Of a DNA stretch of 64,000 nucleotides, positions 8,477 to 16,727 are shown one piece after another. The position numbers and the translations under genes are program-made. Numbering within the stretch: the stretch's first letter is position 1; each line of letters begins with the position of its first letter. This DNA comes from Falsiroseomonas sp051859025 (GTDB lineage: Bacteria > Pseudomonadota > Alphaproteobacteria > Acetobacterales > Acetobacteraceae). The stretch lies in NCBI RefSeq assembly GCF_051859025.1, contig NZ_JBHYGL010000039.1, positions 199,971-263,970 of the forward strand. The letters run 5' to 3'. Under the pieces are notes generated by a model, which saw only the letters and a program-made list of their open reading frames with translations, had not been told where the DNA came from and ran no database searches.

Positions 8477-9466
8477 ATGCAACGCCTTGATGCGCTGGCC
8501 GACCACGCCTGGGATGGCGCGCGCCCGCCCGCGCCCCGCATCGCCGTCCTGGTGCCCTGCTACAATGAGGAAGTGGCCATCCCCCGCGTGGTGGCCGCCT
8601 TCCGCAACGCGCTGCCGGAAGCCACCGTCTTCGTCTATGACAACAACAGCCGCGACCGCACGCGGGAAGCGGCGCTGGCCGCCGGCGCCGTCCTCCGCAC
8701 CGAACGCCTGCAGGGCAAGGGCCATGTCGTGCGCCGGATGCTCGCGGACATCGAGGCCGATGTCTACGTCCTGGTCGATGGCGACGACACCTACGATGCC
8801 GCCGCCGCGCCGGCCATGATCCGCCTGATGCTGGACGAAAGGCTGGACATGGTGACGGGCACGCGCGTCACCGATGCCGCCGCCGCCTACCGGCCCGGCC
8901 ATCGCCTGGGCAATGCGGTGCTGACCGGCGTCGTGCGCCTGATCTTCGGCAACCGCATCTCCGACATGCTCTCGGGCTACCGCGTCTTCTCCCGCCGCTT
9001 CGCCAAATCCTTCCCGGCCCTGGCGGCGGGGTTCGAGACGGAGACGGAATTCACCGTCCACGCCCTCGAACTCAGCATGCCGGTGGGGGAGGTCGTGACC
9101 GCCTATCGCGAACGCCCACCCGGCAGCATGTCCAAGCTGAACACCTGGAAGGACGGCTTCCGGATCCTGCGGACCATCGCGCTGCTGGTGCGCCGCGAAC
9201 GCCCGCTGCCCTTCTTCGCGCTGTTGGCGCTGGCGCTGGCGCTGCTGTCCCTGGGCATCGCCATCCCCGTGTTCCAGACCTTCCTCGCCACCGGCCTGGT
9301 GCCGCGGCTGCCCACCGCCGTGCTCTCCACCGGCCTGATGCTGCTCGCCTTCCTGTCGCTGGCCTGCGGCCTGATCCTGGATACCGTGACGCGCGGCCGT
9401 ATGGAGGCGAAGCGCATGGCCTACCTGGCCATCCCCGCCCCCGATTTCGCGCTCCCCCCGAGATGA
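8477..9466 (+). CDS. Family 2 glycosyltransferase, GtrB-like polyprenyl-phosphate glycosyltransferase
   Basis: The 329-aa protein has a GT-A catalytic half (IAVLVPCYNEE, VYDNNSRDRT, the DxD-type LVDGDDTYD) followed by two C-terminal membrane helices (about residues 240-310). That is the layout of GtrB/dolichyl-phosphate glucosyltransferases, which load a sugar onto undecaprenyl phosphate. With GtrA at 6359 it would form a side-branch donor pathway; no obvious GtrC-type acceptor transferase is in view. The start at 8477 was preferred because GGGAG lies nine bases upstream; 8453 and 8468 are alternatives. The stop overlaps the next start (ATGA). Confidence 0.87.
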   Translation: MQRLDALADHAWDGARPPAPRIAVLVPCYNEEVAIPRVVAAFRNALPEATVFVYDNNSRDRTREAALAAGAVLRTERLQGKGHVVRRMLADIEADVYVLVDGDDTYDAAAAPAMIRLMLDERLDMVTGTRVTDAAAAYRPGHRLGNAVLTGVVRLIFGNRISDMLSGYRVFSRRFAKSFPALAAGFETETEFTVHALELSMPVGEVVTAYRERPPGSMSKLNTWKDGFRILRTIALLVRRERPLPFFALLALALALLSLGIAIPVFQTFLATGLVPRLPTAVLSTGLMLLAFLSLACGLILDTVTRGRMEAKRMAYLAIPAPDFALPPR

Positions 9467-10497
9467 CGGAAACCTCCATGACGAACCGCCCGGCCTATCC
9501 CCCGCCGCAGCACATCGCCGGTGCCGTCGCCCCCCGGCAGCCAGTCGATGCCGATGTCATCATCCTGTCGATGGAACGGGCGGAGGAAACCATCGCCGCC
9601 ATCGCCTCCGCCCGCGCGCAGCAGGGTGTCAGCAAGCATGTCTGGATCGTGGACCAGGGCAGCAGCGACATCGCCATGGCCCGCCTGCGCGCCGCCGTGC
9701 AGGGCGCGCCGGATGCCACGCTGGTGCGGCTCGATCGCAACCACGGCGTCGCCGGCGGCCGCAACCGCGCCACCGCCCTCGGCCGCGCGCGGATCGTCTT
9801 CGCGCTCGACAATGATGCGGAATTCGCCACGCCGGACACGCTGGCCCGCGCCGTCGCGGCGATGGACGCGGCACCCCATCTCGGCGCCATCGCCTGCCGC
9901 ATCCTCGTGCATTCGACGGGGCAGGACGACCTCTCCTCCTGGGGCTATCCCAAGGGATTGCTGCCGCGGTCGGCGGAGGCCTTCGATGCCGCCACCTTCG
10001 TCGGCGCCGGCCACGCGCTGCGCCGGGCGGATTTCGAAACCGCCGGCGGCTATGACGACGCGCTGTTCTTCGCGTGGGAGGAATACGACCTCGCGCTCCG
10101 CCTCATCAACATGGGCCGCACCATCCGCTACCGCGGCGACATCGCCGTGCGCCACAAAGTCAGCGCGGAGGCCCGCGTCGCCTGGACCGGCACGCGCTGG
10201 TTCCACTTCGTGCGCAACCGGCTCTACATCGCCATGAAGCATGGCGCGAGCCCGGCCGCGCTGCTGCCGCGCTTCCTCGCCTACCAGGCCAAGGGCGCAC
10301 GCAACGGCGTGGTGCTGCAAGGGCTGCGCGCCGCCCCGGCCGCGCTGGCGCTGGCGCATCGCTTCCGCCCCGCACCGGGCACCGAACATCTCTACGGCCA
10401 CACCGAGACCAGCCGCGCCTACCTGGCCCGCACCGATGCCGCGCATCGCGGCACGCCGCTGCAGCGCCTGAAGCGGGAAGTGCTGTCGGGGCTGTAG
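9463..10497 (+). CDS. Family 2 glycosyltransferase
   Basis: This 344-aa GT2 enzyme has VIILSMERAEETIAAI at the donor fold, NHGVAGGRNRA, the acidic motif ALDNDAEF, and a later GAGHALRRADF plus AWEEYDLALRL typical of rhamnosyl/galactosyl transferases of capsule loci. No membrane helix is evident, so it probably acts on the cytoplasmic side, extending the lipid-linked repeat unit. It is coupled to the preceding gene by an ATGA overlap; an in-frame ATG at 9478 is a possible alternative start. Sugar specificity cannot be read. Confidence 0.88.
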   Translation: MTETSMTNRPAYPPPQHIAGAVAPRQPVDADVIILSMERAEETIAAIASARAQQGVSKHVWIVDQGSSDIAMARLRAAVQGAPDATLVRLDRNHGVAGGRNRATALGRARIVFALDNDAEFATPDTLARAVAAMDAAPHLGAIACRILVHSTGQDDLSSWGYPKGLLPRSAEAFDAATFVGAGHALRRADFETAGGYDDALFFAWEEYDLALRLINMGRTIRYRGDIAVRHKVSAEARVAWTGTRWFHFVRNRLYIAMKHGASPAALLPRFLAYQAKGARNGVVLQGLRAAPAALALAHRFRPAPGTEHLYGHTETSRAYLARTDAAHRGTPLQRLKREVLSGL

Positions 10498-10521
10498 CGC
10501 CCCGCGCGGCTCTCCAAGGCG

Positions 10522-11280
10522 CTATGCCCGGCGCCTCTCCCGCCACAGCAGCGCCAGGATCGCGGGATCATCGATGAGGTAGCGGCGCGCCAGCCGCTTC
10601 GGGTCCCGCGCCAGGCGCCAGGCCCATTCCATCCCCGCGCGCTGCACCAATGCCGGCGCGCGCCGTTCCTCGCCTGACAGGAACAGCAGGCTCGCGCCGA
10701 CGCACAGCGCCGTGCCCGTGGCACCGCCCTTCGCGAGCACCGCCCGCGCCACCATCTCCTGCCGCGGCGAACCGACGCAGAGGAAGCTGAACCGCGCGCC
10801 CGACCCCGCGATGAAATCCACGGCGCGCGCGAAGGCGGCGGGATCGGCATCGAAGCCCATGGGCGGTTCGTGGTGCATCACGCGCCGCAGCCCGAAGCGC
10901 CGCGCCACCGCCTGCACAGTCCCCGGCCCGCCGCCCAGCACGGCCACGGGATCATCCGGCCGGACCACCTCCTCCAGCAGCCTGGCCGTCAGGTCGCTGC
11001 CCGGCACCACCGGCGGCGCCGCCAGCCCCATGGCCCGCGCCGCCCGCGCCACCACCCGGCTGTCCATCAGCCGCCACGCCGCATCGCGATACAGCGGCCC
11101 GTAACGGCCGGGATCGCGTGCCAGCCGGACCAGGTGATCCGCATTGGGGGTGACGAGATAGGCGAAGGGCGTGGCCGCATCGCGCGCCGACAGCAGGGCG
11201 AGCGCCGCCTCGGCGTCCCGCGTCTCGAAATCCAGGCCGAGCAGGCGGATCGGCGCGGGGTCTTCTGTCTGGACGTTCAA
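10522..11280 (-). CDS. WecB/TagA/CpsF family glycosyltransferase
   Basis: This 252-aa GT26 protein has LVTPNADHLVRLARD, the PGSDLT segment, AVLGGGPGTVQAVARRFG, FLCVGSPRQE and the C-terminal LARDPKRLARRYL basic tail common to the family. GT26 enzymes add N-acetylmannosamine(-uronic) or glucose residues to lipid-linked intermediates. The start is a TTG at 11280 with GGGAG seven bases upstream. It lies on the opposite strand to the flanking glycosyltransferases, converging with 9463-10497, so it is a separate transcript inside the EPS locus. Confidence 0.9.
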   Translation of the reverse strand: MNVQTEDPAPIRLLGLDFETRDAEAALALLSARDAATPFAYLVTPNADHLVRLARDPGRYGPLYRDAAWRLMDSRVVARAARAMGLAAPPVVPGSDLTARLLEEVVRPDDPVAVLGGGPGTVQAVARRFGLRRVMHHEPPMGFDADPAAFARAVDFIAGSGARFSFLCVGSPRQEMVARAVLAKGGATGTALCVGASLLFLSGEERRAPALVQRAGMEWAWRLARDPKRLARRYLIDDPAILALLWRERRRA

Positions 11281-11372
11281 GGCGGGGCTCCCGGCGGCTG
11301 AGTGCCACCGGGAAGCACCCGGCGGCGCTCATCCCAACGCGGATGCGCCGCCGGCCGTTACAGCCCCCGTCA

Positions 11373-12665
11373 TCACAAGGCGATGCGCAGCCGCAACTGG
11401 ATCAGGTTGCGGTCGAATTCCTGCACGCCGGAGGATGAATCCAGCCGCCGCGCATGCTGGTAGGAGCCCACCAGGGACACGTTGCGGTTCAAAAGGTAGC
11501 GGGCGGACAGGATGGCGAAGCCGTCCGTCGCCTTCTCGCTCGGCTGGTCGTATTCGCGGCGATCCAGGCCGAGTTCGACGCCGAGGATCACGTTGCGCAG
11601 GTATTCATGGTCCACCCGCACCTGGCCCAGCGTGCGGGTGAAGCTGGTGGCGTTGTTGCGGATCGATTCCTCGATCGTCCGACGGCCCTGGAAGGTCACG
11701 GTGGTCAATTGCGTCGGCTGCCAGGTGACGTCGCCCTCGAAGGCCGGGCCGGACAGCGTCTTCAGCCCAGGCCCGTCATAGTCCCGCTGCCGGTAGCCGA
11801 TCGCGACGCGGGCGCGCCAGACGCCATCGAAATCATAGGTGAAGCCGGCCAGCCCCTCATAGGTCATGCTGTCGCGGCCGGATTGCGCGCTGGACTGGTA
11901 CTTGATCTCCTGCACCCGCCCGATGACGTTGATGAAGCGCCCGGGTGCCAGCGCGTAGGACAGGCCCAGCGCGCCGAGCGTGGAGTTGAAGTCGAAGCGG
12001 GAGACATCGCCCTGGCGTTGCCCCGATGGCTGCTGCTGCGGCCCGCCGAGGTCCACATCGTCGAAGCGGTAGCCACGCCAATTGCCGATCGCCGTCACGC
12101 CGATGCGGTTGAAGCGCGTCGTCGCCTGGCCCTGCACCTCGTCGTAGTAGTACGGGATGGGGCGGGACAGGCCGGCCTGCTGCACATCGACGCTGCTGAC
12201 CTCCAGATGCTCCTGCACCCGGTTGTAGCGCCCTTCGAAATTCGTCTCGGCATTCAGGTCGTAGCGGCCGAACAGGCCGACGGCGTAGTCGGTCCAGTCC
12301 TGGGCGGTTTCCTCGATGTAGCGCCGCTGCTCGATCCGCGCCGTCGCGCCCACCGCATGGGTGGACCAGTCGCTGTTCAGCGATGTCTCGCCGATCCAGG
12401 TCGCGTAGCCATCCGCGGTGCGGCCGCGGCGGGTGCCGAACAGGTTGTCGTCATACCCCATGCCGAGTTCGGCGGCCGCATCCAGCCGGAACGCGCCCAG
12501 CCGCACGCCCAGCGGGTCGTAATCCTCCCTTGCCCGGTCGGCGACGGTGACGCCGCGCTGCGTCTCGCCGCGCGGCACGGCTTGCGCCTCGACCCGGCAC
12601 GCGAGGGTTGAGGAAAGGCCTGCGAGCAGCAGGCCGGCGACGAACCTGTAACGATCCTGATGCAC
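11373..12665 (-). CDS. Outer-membrane beta-barrel protein (BBP2-like), EPS locus
   Basis: The start is taken as the GTG at 12665, preceded by GGAG at seven-base spacing. It gives a clean Sec signal peptide (RFVAGLLLAGLSSTLACRVEAQA). A longer in-frame reading from 12731 would bury this leader. The 430-aa product has repeated alternating hydrophobic/polar strands (for example GVTAIGNWRGYRF, WRARVAIGYRQRDY, VILGVELGLDRREY) and ends in the aromatic/hydrophobic IQLRLRIAL, as expected of an outer-membrane barrel. Similar barrels of the BBP2 type are common in alphaproteobacterial EPS clusters. It may help export polysaccharide or pair with the adjacent type I secretion genes. Role inferred. Confidence 0.8.
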   Translation of the reverse strand: MHQDRYRFVAGLLLAGLSSTLACRVEAQAVPRGETQRGVTVADRAREDYDPLGVRLGAFRLDAAAELGMGYDDNLFGTRRGRTADGYATWIGETSLNSDWSTHAVGATARIEQRRYIEETAQDWTDYAVGLFGRYDLNAETNFEGRYNRVQEHLEVSSVDVQQAGLSRPIPYYYDEVQGQATTRFNRIGVTAIGNWRGYRFDDVDLGGPQQQPSGQRQGDVSRFDFNSTLGALGLSYALAPGRFINVIGRVQEIKYQSSAQSGRDSMTYEGLAGFTYDFDGVWRARVAIGYRQRDYDGPGLKTLSGPAFEGDVTWQPTQLTTVTFQGRRTIEESIRNNATSFTRTLGQVRVDHEYLRNVILGVELGLDRREYDQPSEKATDGFAILSARYLLNRNVSLVGSYQHARRLDSSSGVQEFDRNLIQLRLRIAL

Positions 12666-12733
12666 CCTGTGACTCCGGTTTGTGCCCCCGCCTGGGCGTG
12701 CTACCACGGCACAATTCCAGCGTCGCTTCAACG

Positions 12734-12749
12734 GAACGACATATCGTTC
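12734..12749. promoter_or_regulatory. Palindrome GAACGA-cata-TCGTTC in a divergent promoter region
   Basis: A perfect dyad with 6-bp arms and a 4-bp centre lies in the 97-bp gap between the divergent barrel gene (start 12665) and the tail-anchored protein gene (start 12763). It sits 13 bp before the latter start. Position and symmetry fit an operator for a dimeric repressor that could control both directions. No known regulator consensus is matched with confidence. Confidence 0.4.
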
Positions 12750-12762
12750 TCACGGATTGTTC

Positions 12763-13194
12763 ATGGCTGATAACGATACCAGGGCTGAACGGGTTTTGCC
12801 GGCGATGGCCGAAACAAACAGCGATGCCCGGCCGAGCCCACCCCTGCCAGTGCTGGCCAGCTTCCTCAGCCCCGGCGACGACCACCGGCTGCGGGACCTG
12901 CTGGCCTTCGCCATGGCGGTGGAGGCCGGACGGCCGCTGGCGCCGAACGGCGTGGACGGCCTGCGACGGGAAGCCGATGCGGCGCTGGAGGGCTACGCCT
13001 TCCGCAGCCTGCACAACCGGGTGGAGGAGATCCGCATGGCCGCCGTGGTGGAACATGTCGGCCGCCTGCGTTCGCCGCCCGGCTTCGTGACGCTCGTCAT
13101 GGCGAACCTTGTCGCGCTGGCGCTGCTGGCTGGCGGCGCGCTGCTGGCATGGCGCCACTACGGCCCGGCGGTGCTCGCCTGGATCGGGGTCTGA
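12763..13194 (+). CDS. Small tail-anchored membrane protein of unknown function, type I secretion operon
   Basis: The 143-aa product matches no family I recognise. It is soluble and charged for about 105 residues (LRDLLAFAMAVEAGRPLAPNG, LHNRVEEIRMAAVVEHVGRLR) and ends in a single hydrophobic helix, FVTLVMANLVALALLAGGALLAW, with a short tail. The ATG at 12763 was chosen; 12805 is a possible internal start. It lies directly upstream of the type I secretion ABC transporter and probably shares its operon, which suggests a regulatory or assembly role at the inner membrane. That role is inference. Confidence 0.7.
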   Translation: MADNDTRAERVLPAMAETNSDARPSPPLPVLASFLSPGDDHRLRDLLAFAMAVEAGRPLAPNGVDGLRREADAALEGYAFRSLHNRVEEIRMAAVVEHVGRLRSPPGFVTLVMANLVALALLAGGALLAWRHYGPAVLAWIGV

Positions 13195-13210
13195 CACCGT
13201 GCTGAGGCCC

Positions 13211-14959
13211 ATGCCCCTGATCCCCGGCCAGCCGGAACGGATGCCGGATACGGTGCTGTCCCGCGCCATTGCCGCCGGCAAGTCCCAGCTGGTTGCGGTG
13301 GCGCTGTTCAGCGGCGTGGTGAACCTTCTGCAGCTTACCGTCTCGCTCTACATGATGCAGGTCTTCGACCGCGTCCTGTCCACCCGCAGCCTCGATACGC
13401 TCTACTACCTCACCGCCATCGCCATGTTCGCGCTGCTGGTCATGGCGGTGCTGGACGGGCTGCGCGGCCAGATCATGCAGCGCCTCGCCACCTGGATCGA
13501 GGGCAAGGCCGCGCCGGAAGCCTTCATCCGCGCCATCGAAAGCCAGCTCCGCGGCCGCCCCTACCGGATGGAGGCGCTGCGCGACCTGGCGGTCTGCCGC
13601 GGCTGGCTGGGCTCCCCCGCCTCCCTCACCGTCTTCGACGTTCCCTGGGTGCCGATCTACCTGGCCGTCATCTTCGCGCTGCACCCGACGCTGGGCTGGA
13701 TCGCGCTCGCCGGCGCGGTGCTGCTGTTCGGGCTGACGCTGGCGAATGAATGGGCCACGGGCGCGCTGCTCCGCCAGGCCAGCACCGCCGGCATGGCCAG
13801 CCAGCGCCGGGCCGAAAGCATGGTCCGCAACGCTGAGGTGATCGACAGCATGGGCATGGCGCCCGCCGTGCTGCAGCGCTGGCGCGAAGGGCTCTCCGCC
13901 TCCGTCCCCCCGCAGGAGAAGGCGGCGGACCGCGCCGCCATGCTGCTGTCCATCACCCGCTTCTTCCGCCTGACGGTCCAGGTCGCGGTGCTTGGCGTCG
14001 GCGCCTGGCTGACGCTGGAACAGCAGCTGACCTCCGGTGCCTCCATCGCCGCCTCCATCATCATGGGCCGGGCGCTGGCGCCGGTGGAACAGATGATCGG
14101 CGGCTGGAAGCAGCTGGTGCAGGCCCGGCAATCCTATCGCCGCCTGCTCGGATTCCTCGCCCTGCCCCGCATCCGCCCCCCCGGCATCCCGCTGCCGGAG
14201 CCCACCGGCAAGGTGGCGGCGGAACGCGTCACCTTCGGCTTCCCGGGCCAGCCCGTCGCCATCATCAAGGGCATTTCGTTCGCCCTCACGGCCGGGGAGA
14301 GCCTGGCCATCATCGGCCCCTCCGCCGCCGGCAAGACCACGCTGATCCGCCTGCTGATCGGCACGCTCCAGCCCTCCGCCGGCACGGTCCGGCTGGATGG
14401 CGCCGATGTCTTCACCTGGCAGCGGGAGGATTTCGGCCGCTATGTCGGCTACCTGCCCCAGGATGTGGAACTCTTCGACGGCACGGTGATGAAGAACATC
14501 GGCCGGATGCGCGACGCGGAGCCAGAGATGGTGTTCGAGGCCGCGAAGCTCGCCGGCTGCCATGAGATGATCCTGCGCCTGCCCCAGGGCTATGACACCG
14601 AGATCGGCGATGGCGGACAGCATTTGTCCGGCGGCCAGCGCCAGCTGATCGGCCTGGCGCGCGCCATGTTCGGCAACCCCCGCTTCGTGGTGCTGGACGA
14701 GCCCAACAGCAACCTGGACGGCGACGCCGAACAGGCCCTGATCCGGGGGCTGGAGGCGCTGAAGGCCCGTAACACTACCGTCATCCTCGTCTCCCACCGG
14801 CCGACGCTGGTGCAGGGCGTGGACAAGGTCCTGCTGCTGCGCGACGGCGCGGCGGAAGCCTTCGGACCGCGGGCAGAAGTGCTGAAGCGCCTGATGCAGC
14901 AGGCGAAGCCGCAGGAAATCACCCAGCCCCCGGCCGGCCGGGCGGAGGGCACGCGATGA
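13211..14959 (+). CDS. Type I secretion system permease/ATPase (PrtD/HlyB family)
   Basis: This inner-membrane ABC exporter has a fused membrane domain (about residues 20-300, starting LVAVALFSGVVNLLQLTVSLYMMQVFDRVL) and an ATPase domain. The ATPase shows Walker A GPSAAGKTT (about 370), Q-loop YLPQDVELF, signature LSGGQRQ and Walker B FVVLDEPNSNLDGDAE. The PrtD family drives one-step secretion of proteins, often RTX proteins, with a HlyD-type adaptor and an outer-membrane channel. The start is uncertain: ATG 13211 is used, with GTG 13199 or ATG 13241 possible. Its stop overlaps the adaptor gene (ATGA). No RTX substrate is seen nearby. Confidence 0.9.
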   Translation: MPLIPGQPERMPDTVLSRAIAAGKSQLVAVALFSGVVNLLQLTVSLYMMQVFDRVLSTRSLDTLYYLTAIAMFALLVMAVLDGLRGQIMQRLATWIEGKAAPEAFIRAIESQLRGRPYRMEALRDLAVCRGWLGSPASLTVFDVPWVPIYLAVIFALHPTLGWIALAGAVLLFGLTLANEWATGALLRQASTAGMASQRRAESMVRNAEVIDSMGMAPAVLQRWREGLSASVPPQEKAADRAAMLLSITRFFRLTVQVAVLGVGAWLTLEQQLTSGASIAASIIMGRALAPVEQMIGGWKQLVQARQSYRRLLGFLALPRIRPPGIPLPEPTGKVAAERVTFGFPGQPVAIIKGISFALTAGESLAIIGPSAAGKTTLIRLLIGTLQPSAGTVRLDGADVFTWQREDFGRYVGYLPQDVELFDGTVMKNIGRMRDAEPEMVFEAAKLAGCHEMILRLPQGYDTEIGDGGQHLSGGQRQLIGLARAMFGNPRFVVLDEPNSNLDGDAEQALIRGLEALKARNTTVILVSHRPTLVQGVDKVLLLRDGAAEAFGPRAEVLKRLMQQAKPQEITQPPAGRAEGTR

Positions 14960-16377
14960 GCCAGGCCAATCCCCCGGCGGAGGCCCTGCCCCTCGGCCAG
15001 GCCGGCGGCGCCCAACTGCCGCTGCTCCGCCGCAGCGCCGATGCGCCACCCGCCCTCTGGTCACCGCCGGAAGCGGAACTCCCGATCGATGCGCCGCGCC
15101 CGCGCACCGGCGTGCCCGTCATGCTCGGCTACGCCATCACCCTGGTCTTCGTGCTCGGCTTCGGCCTCTGGGCCGCGCTCACGCCCCTGGCGGAAGCCGC
15201 GATCGCGCCCGGGCTGCTGAAGGTGGAAGGCACGCGCCGCACCGTGCAGCATTTCGAAGGCGGCCTCGTGCGGGAAATCCTGGTGCGGGACGGTGATGCG
15301 GTCCGCCAGGGCCAGGTCCTGATGCGCCTGGACCAGCCCCAGGCCGCGCAGCAGACGGAAACGCTGCGCAGCCAGCGCTGGGCGCTGCTGGCGCATGATG
15401 CGCGGCTTGCCTCCGAACTCGCCCGCGCCACGGACGTGACCTTCCCGGCGGAGCTCACCGCCTCCGCCGGCCTGCGGGCGCAGGAATACATCTCCGGCCA
15501 GCGCGCCCTGTTCCAGACCCGCACCCTGTCGCTGGAAAGCCAGCTCCAGGTGCTGCGCGCCCGGATCGACCAGCACAACGCCACCATCGCCTCCGCCGAG
15601 GGCCAGATGGACGCCCAGCGCCGGATGCTCGTGCTGCTGCGGGCGGAGGAAACAGCCACCGCCCAGCTGCTGCGACAGGGCCTGGCGCGCCTGCCCCAGC
15701 TGCTCGCCCTGCAGCGCCAGGTGGCATCGGTGGATGGCAACATCACCGACATCACCAACCAGATGGTCCGGTCCCGCGCCCAGATCGCGGAAGCCGAGCG
15801 CGACATGCAGCGCATCATCGACCAGCGCATGCAGGAAACCTCCACCGAGCAGCGCGACGTCCGCGTCCGCCTGGCGGAGGCGGAGGAGAGGCTCCGCGCG
15901 GCGGAGGACGTCTCCACCCGCATGGAGATCACGGCGCCGGATGCCGGCACGGTGCTCAACCTGCGCGTCTTCACCATCGGCGCCGTCATCCGCCCCGGCG
16001 ATCCGGTGCTGGATTTGGTGCCGGAGAATGACCGCCTGATCGCGGAAGTGAACGTCCAGCCGAACGACATCGACGTGGTGCATACCGGCCTGCAGGCGGA
16101 AATCCGCCTGCCCGCCTTCAAGCAACGCCTGGTGCCCTACCTGCACGGCCACGTGACCTTCGTCGCCTCCGACGTCACGCAGGACGACCGGCGCGGCACG
16201 GCCTATTATCGCGTCCAGGTCCAGCTCGACGAAGCCCAGCTCGCCAGCCTGGAAGGCGTCACGCTCCGCGCCGGCATGATGGTGGAAGCGCAGATCCAGA
16301 CCGGCACAAGGTCCTTCGCGCGCTACCTTCTGCAGCCCGTCTTCGACAGCTTCCACCGCGCCTTCCGCGAACAGTGA
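14956..16377 (+). CDS. Type I secretion membrane-fusion (adaptor) protein, HlyD/PrtE family
   Basis: The 473-aa product has one N-terminal membrane helix (about residues 55-75, VMLGYAITLVFVLGFGLWAAL). It then has the biotinyl-lipoyl half-motif VQHFEGGLVREILVRDGDAVRQGQVLMRLD, a long coiled-coil hairpin (about 130-310), the second half-motif MEITAPDAGTVLNLRVFTIGAV, and a C-terminal beta-barrel part. It bridges the ABC exporter and an outer-membrane channel. It overlaps the ATPase gene by ATGA. No TolC-like gene is next to it; the barrel protein at 11373-12665 is one conceivable partner, although its sequence does not look TolC-like. Confidence 0.92.
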   Translation: MSQANPPAEALPLGQAGGAQLPLLRRSADAPPALWSPPEAELPIDAPRPRTGVPVMLGYAITLVFVLGFGLWAALTPLAEAAIAPGLLKVEGTRRTVQHFEGGLVREILVRDGDAVRQGQVLMRLDQPQAAQQTETLRSQRWALLAHDARLASELARATDVTFPAELTASAGLRAQEYISGQRALFQTRTLSLESQLQVLRARIDQHNATIASAEGQMDAQRRMLVLLRAEETATAQLLRQGLARLPQLLALQRQVASVDGNITDITNQMVRSRAQIAEAERDMQRIIDQRMQETSTEQRDVRVRLAEAEERLRAAEDVSTRMEITAPDAGTVLNLRVFTIGAVIRPGDPVLDLVPENDRLIAEVNVQPNDIDVVHTGLQAEIRLPAFKQRLVPYLHGHVTFVASDVTQDDRRGTAYYRVQVQLDEAQLASLEGVTLRAGMMVEAQIQTGTRSFARYLLQPVFDSFHRAFREQ

Positions 16378-16411
16378 TCGCGCGACCAACCTCAGCCATA
16401 GGAAACGTCCC

Positions 16412-16717
16412 ATGACCGCCCTTCCCACCGTCTTCGGCGACGGCGTGATCGATGTCCACGTCGCCAGCGGCGTCGCCCGCATCACCCTCGGCGCGCAGAC
16501 CGGCGCCACCGCCGCCGGCGGCGCCGATGCCAAGCCCGTTCCTTCCGCCCTTCTTGTCGTGCCGGTCCTGCAACTCCCGAACCTCGCGCGCGTCCTGGTC
16601 GAAGTGACCAAGCAGATCGAGGCCCGCGCGAAGGAAGCCATGGCGGCGCAGCAGAAGCCGGCGGAAACGCCGGCCGGCGGCGACCAGGTGGCAGGAGCCT
16701 TCCGCTTCAACGGATGA
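16412..16717 (+). CDS. Small soluble protein of unknown function
   Basis: I do not recognise a family for this 101-aa product. It has no signal peptide or membrane helix. The first part looks beta-rich (VIDVHVASGVARITLGAQTG), followed by SALLVVPVLQLPNLARVLVEVTKQIEARAKEAM, a probable amphipathic helix, and an Ala/Gln/Pro-rich tail ending FRFNG. It sits 34 bp after the HlyD-type adaptor and 10 bp before a glycosyltransferase, all on the same strand, so co-expression with the secretion genes is likely. It could be an accessory factor or a cargo of the exporter; neither can be shown from sequence. Confidence 0.7.
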   Translation: MTALPTVFGDGVIDVHVASGVARITLGAQTGATAAGGADAKPVPSALLVVPVLQLPNLARVLVEVTKQIEARAKEAMAAQQKPAETPAGGDQVAGAFRFNG

Positions 16718-16727
16718 AGGAGCCAGG

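Noticed and set aside
6793..8541. 582-codon minus-strand frame antisense to the priming glycosyltransferase
   Set aside because: Same shadow pattern; the plus strand carries the complete sugar-transferase domain.
11373..12665. TolC-type outer-membrane channel for the adjacent exporter
   Set aside because: The sequence is beta-strand-rich throughout with no long helical repeats, so it is a barrel protein and not TolC.
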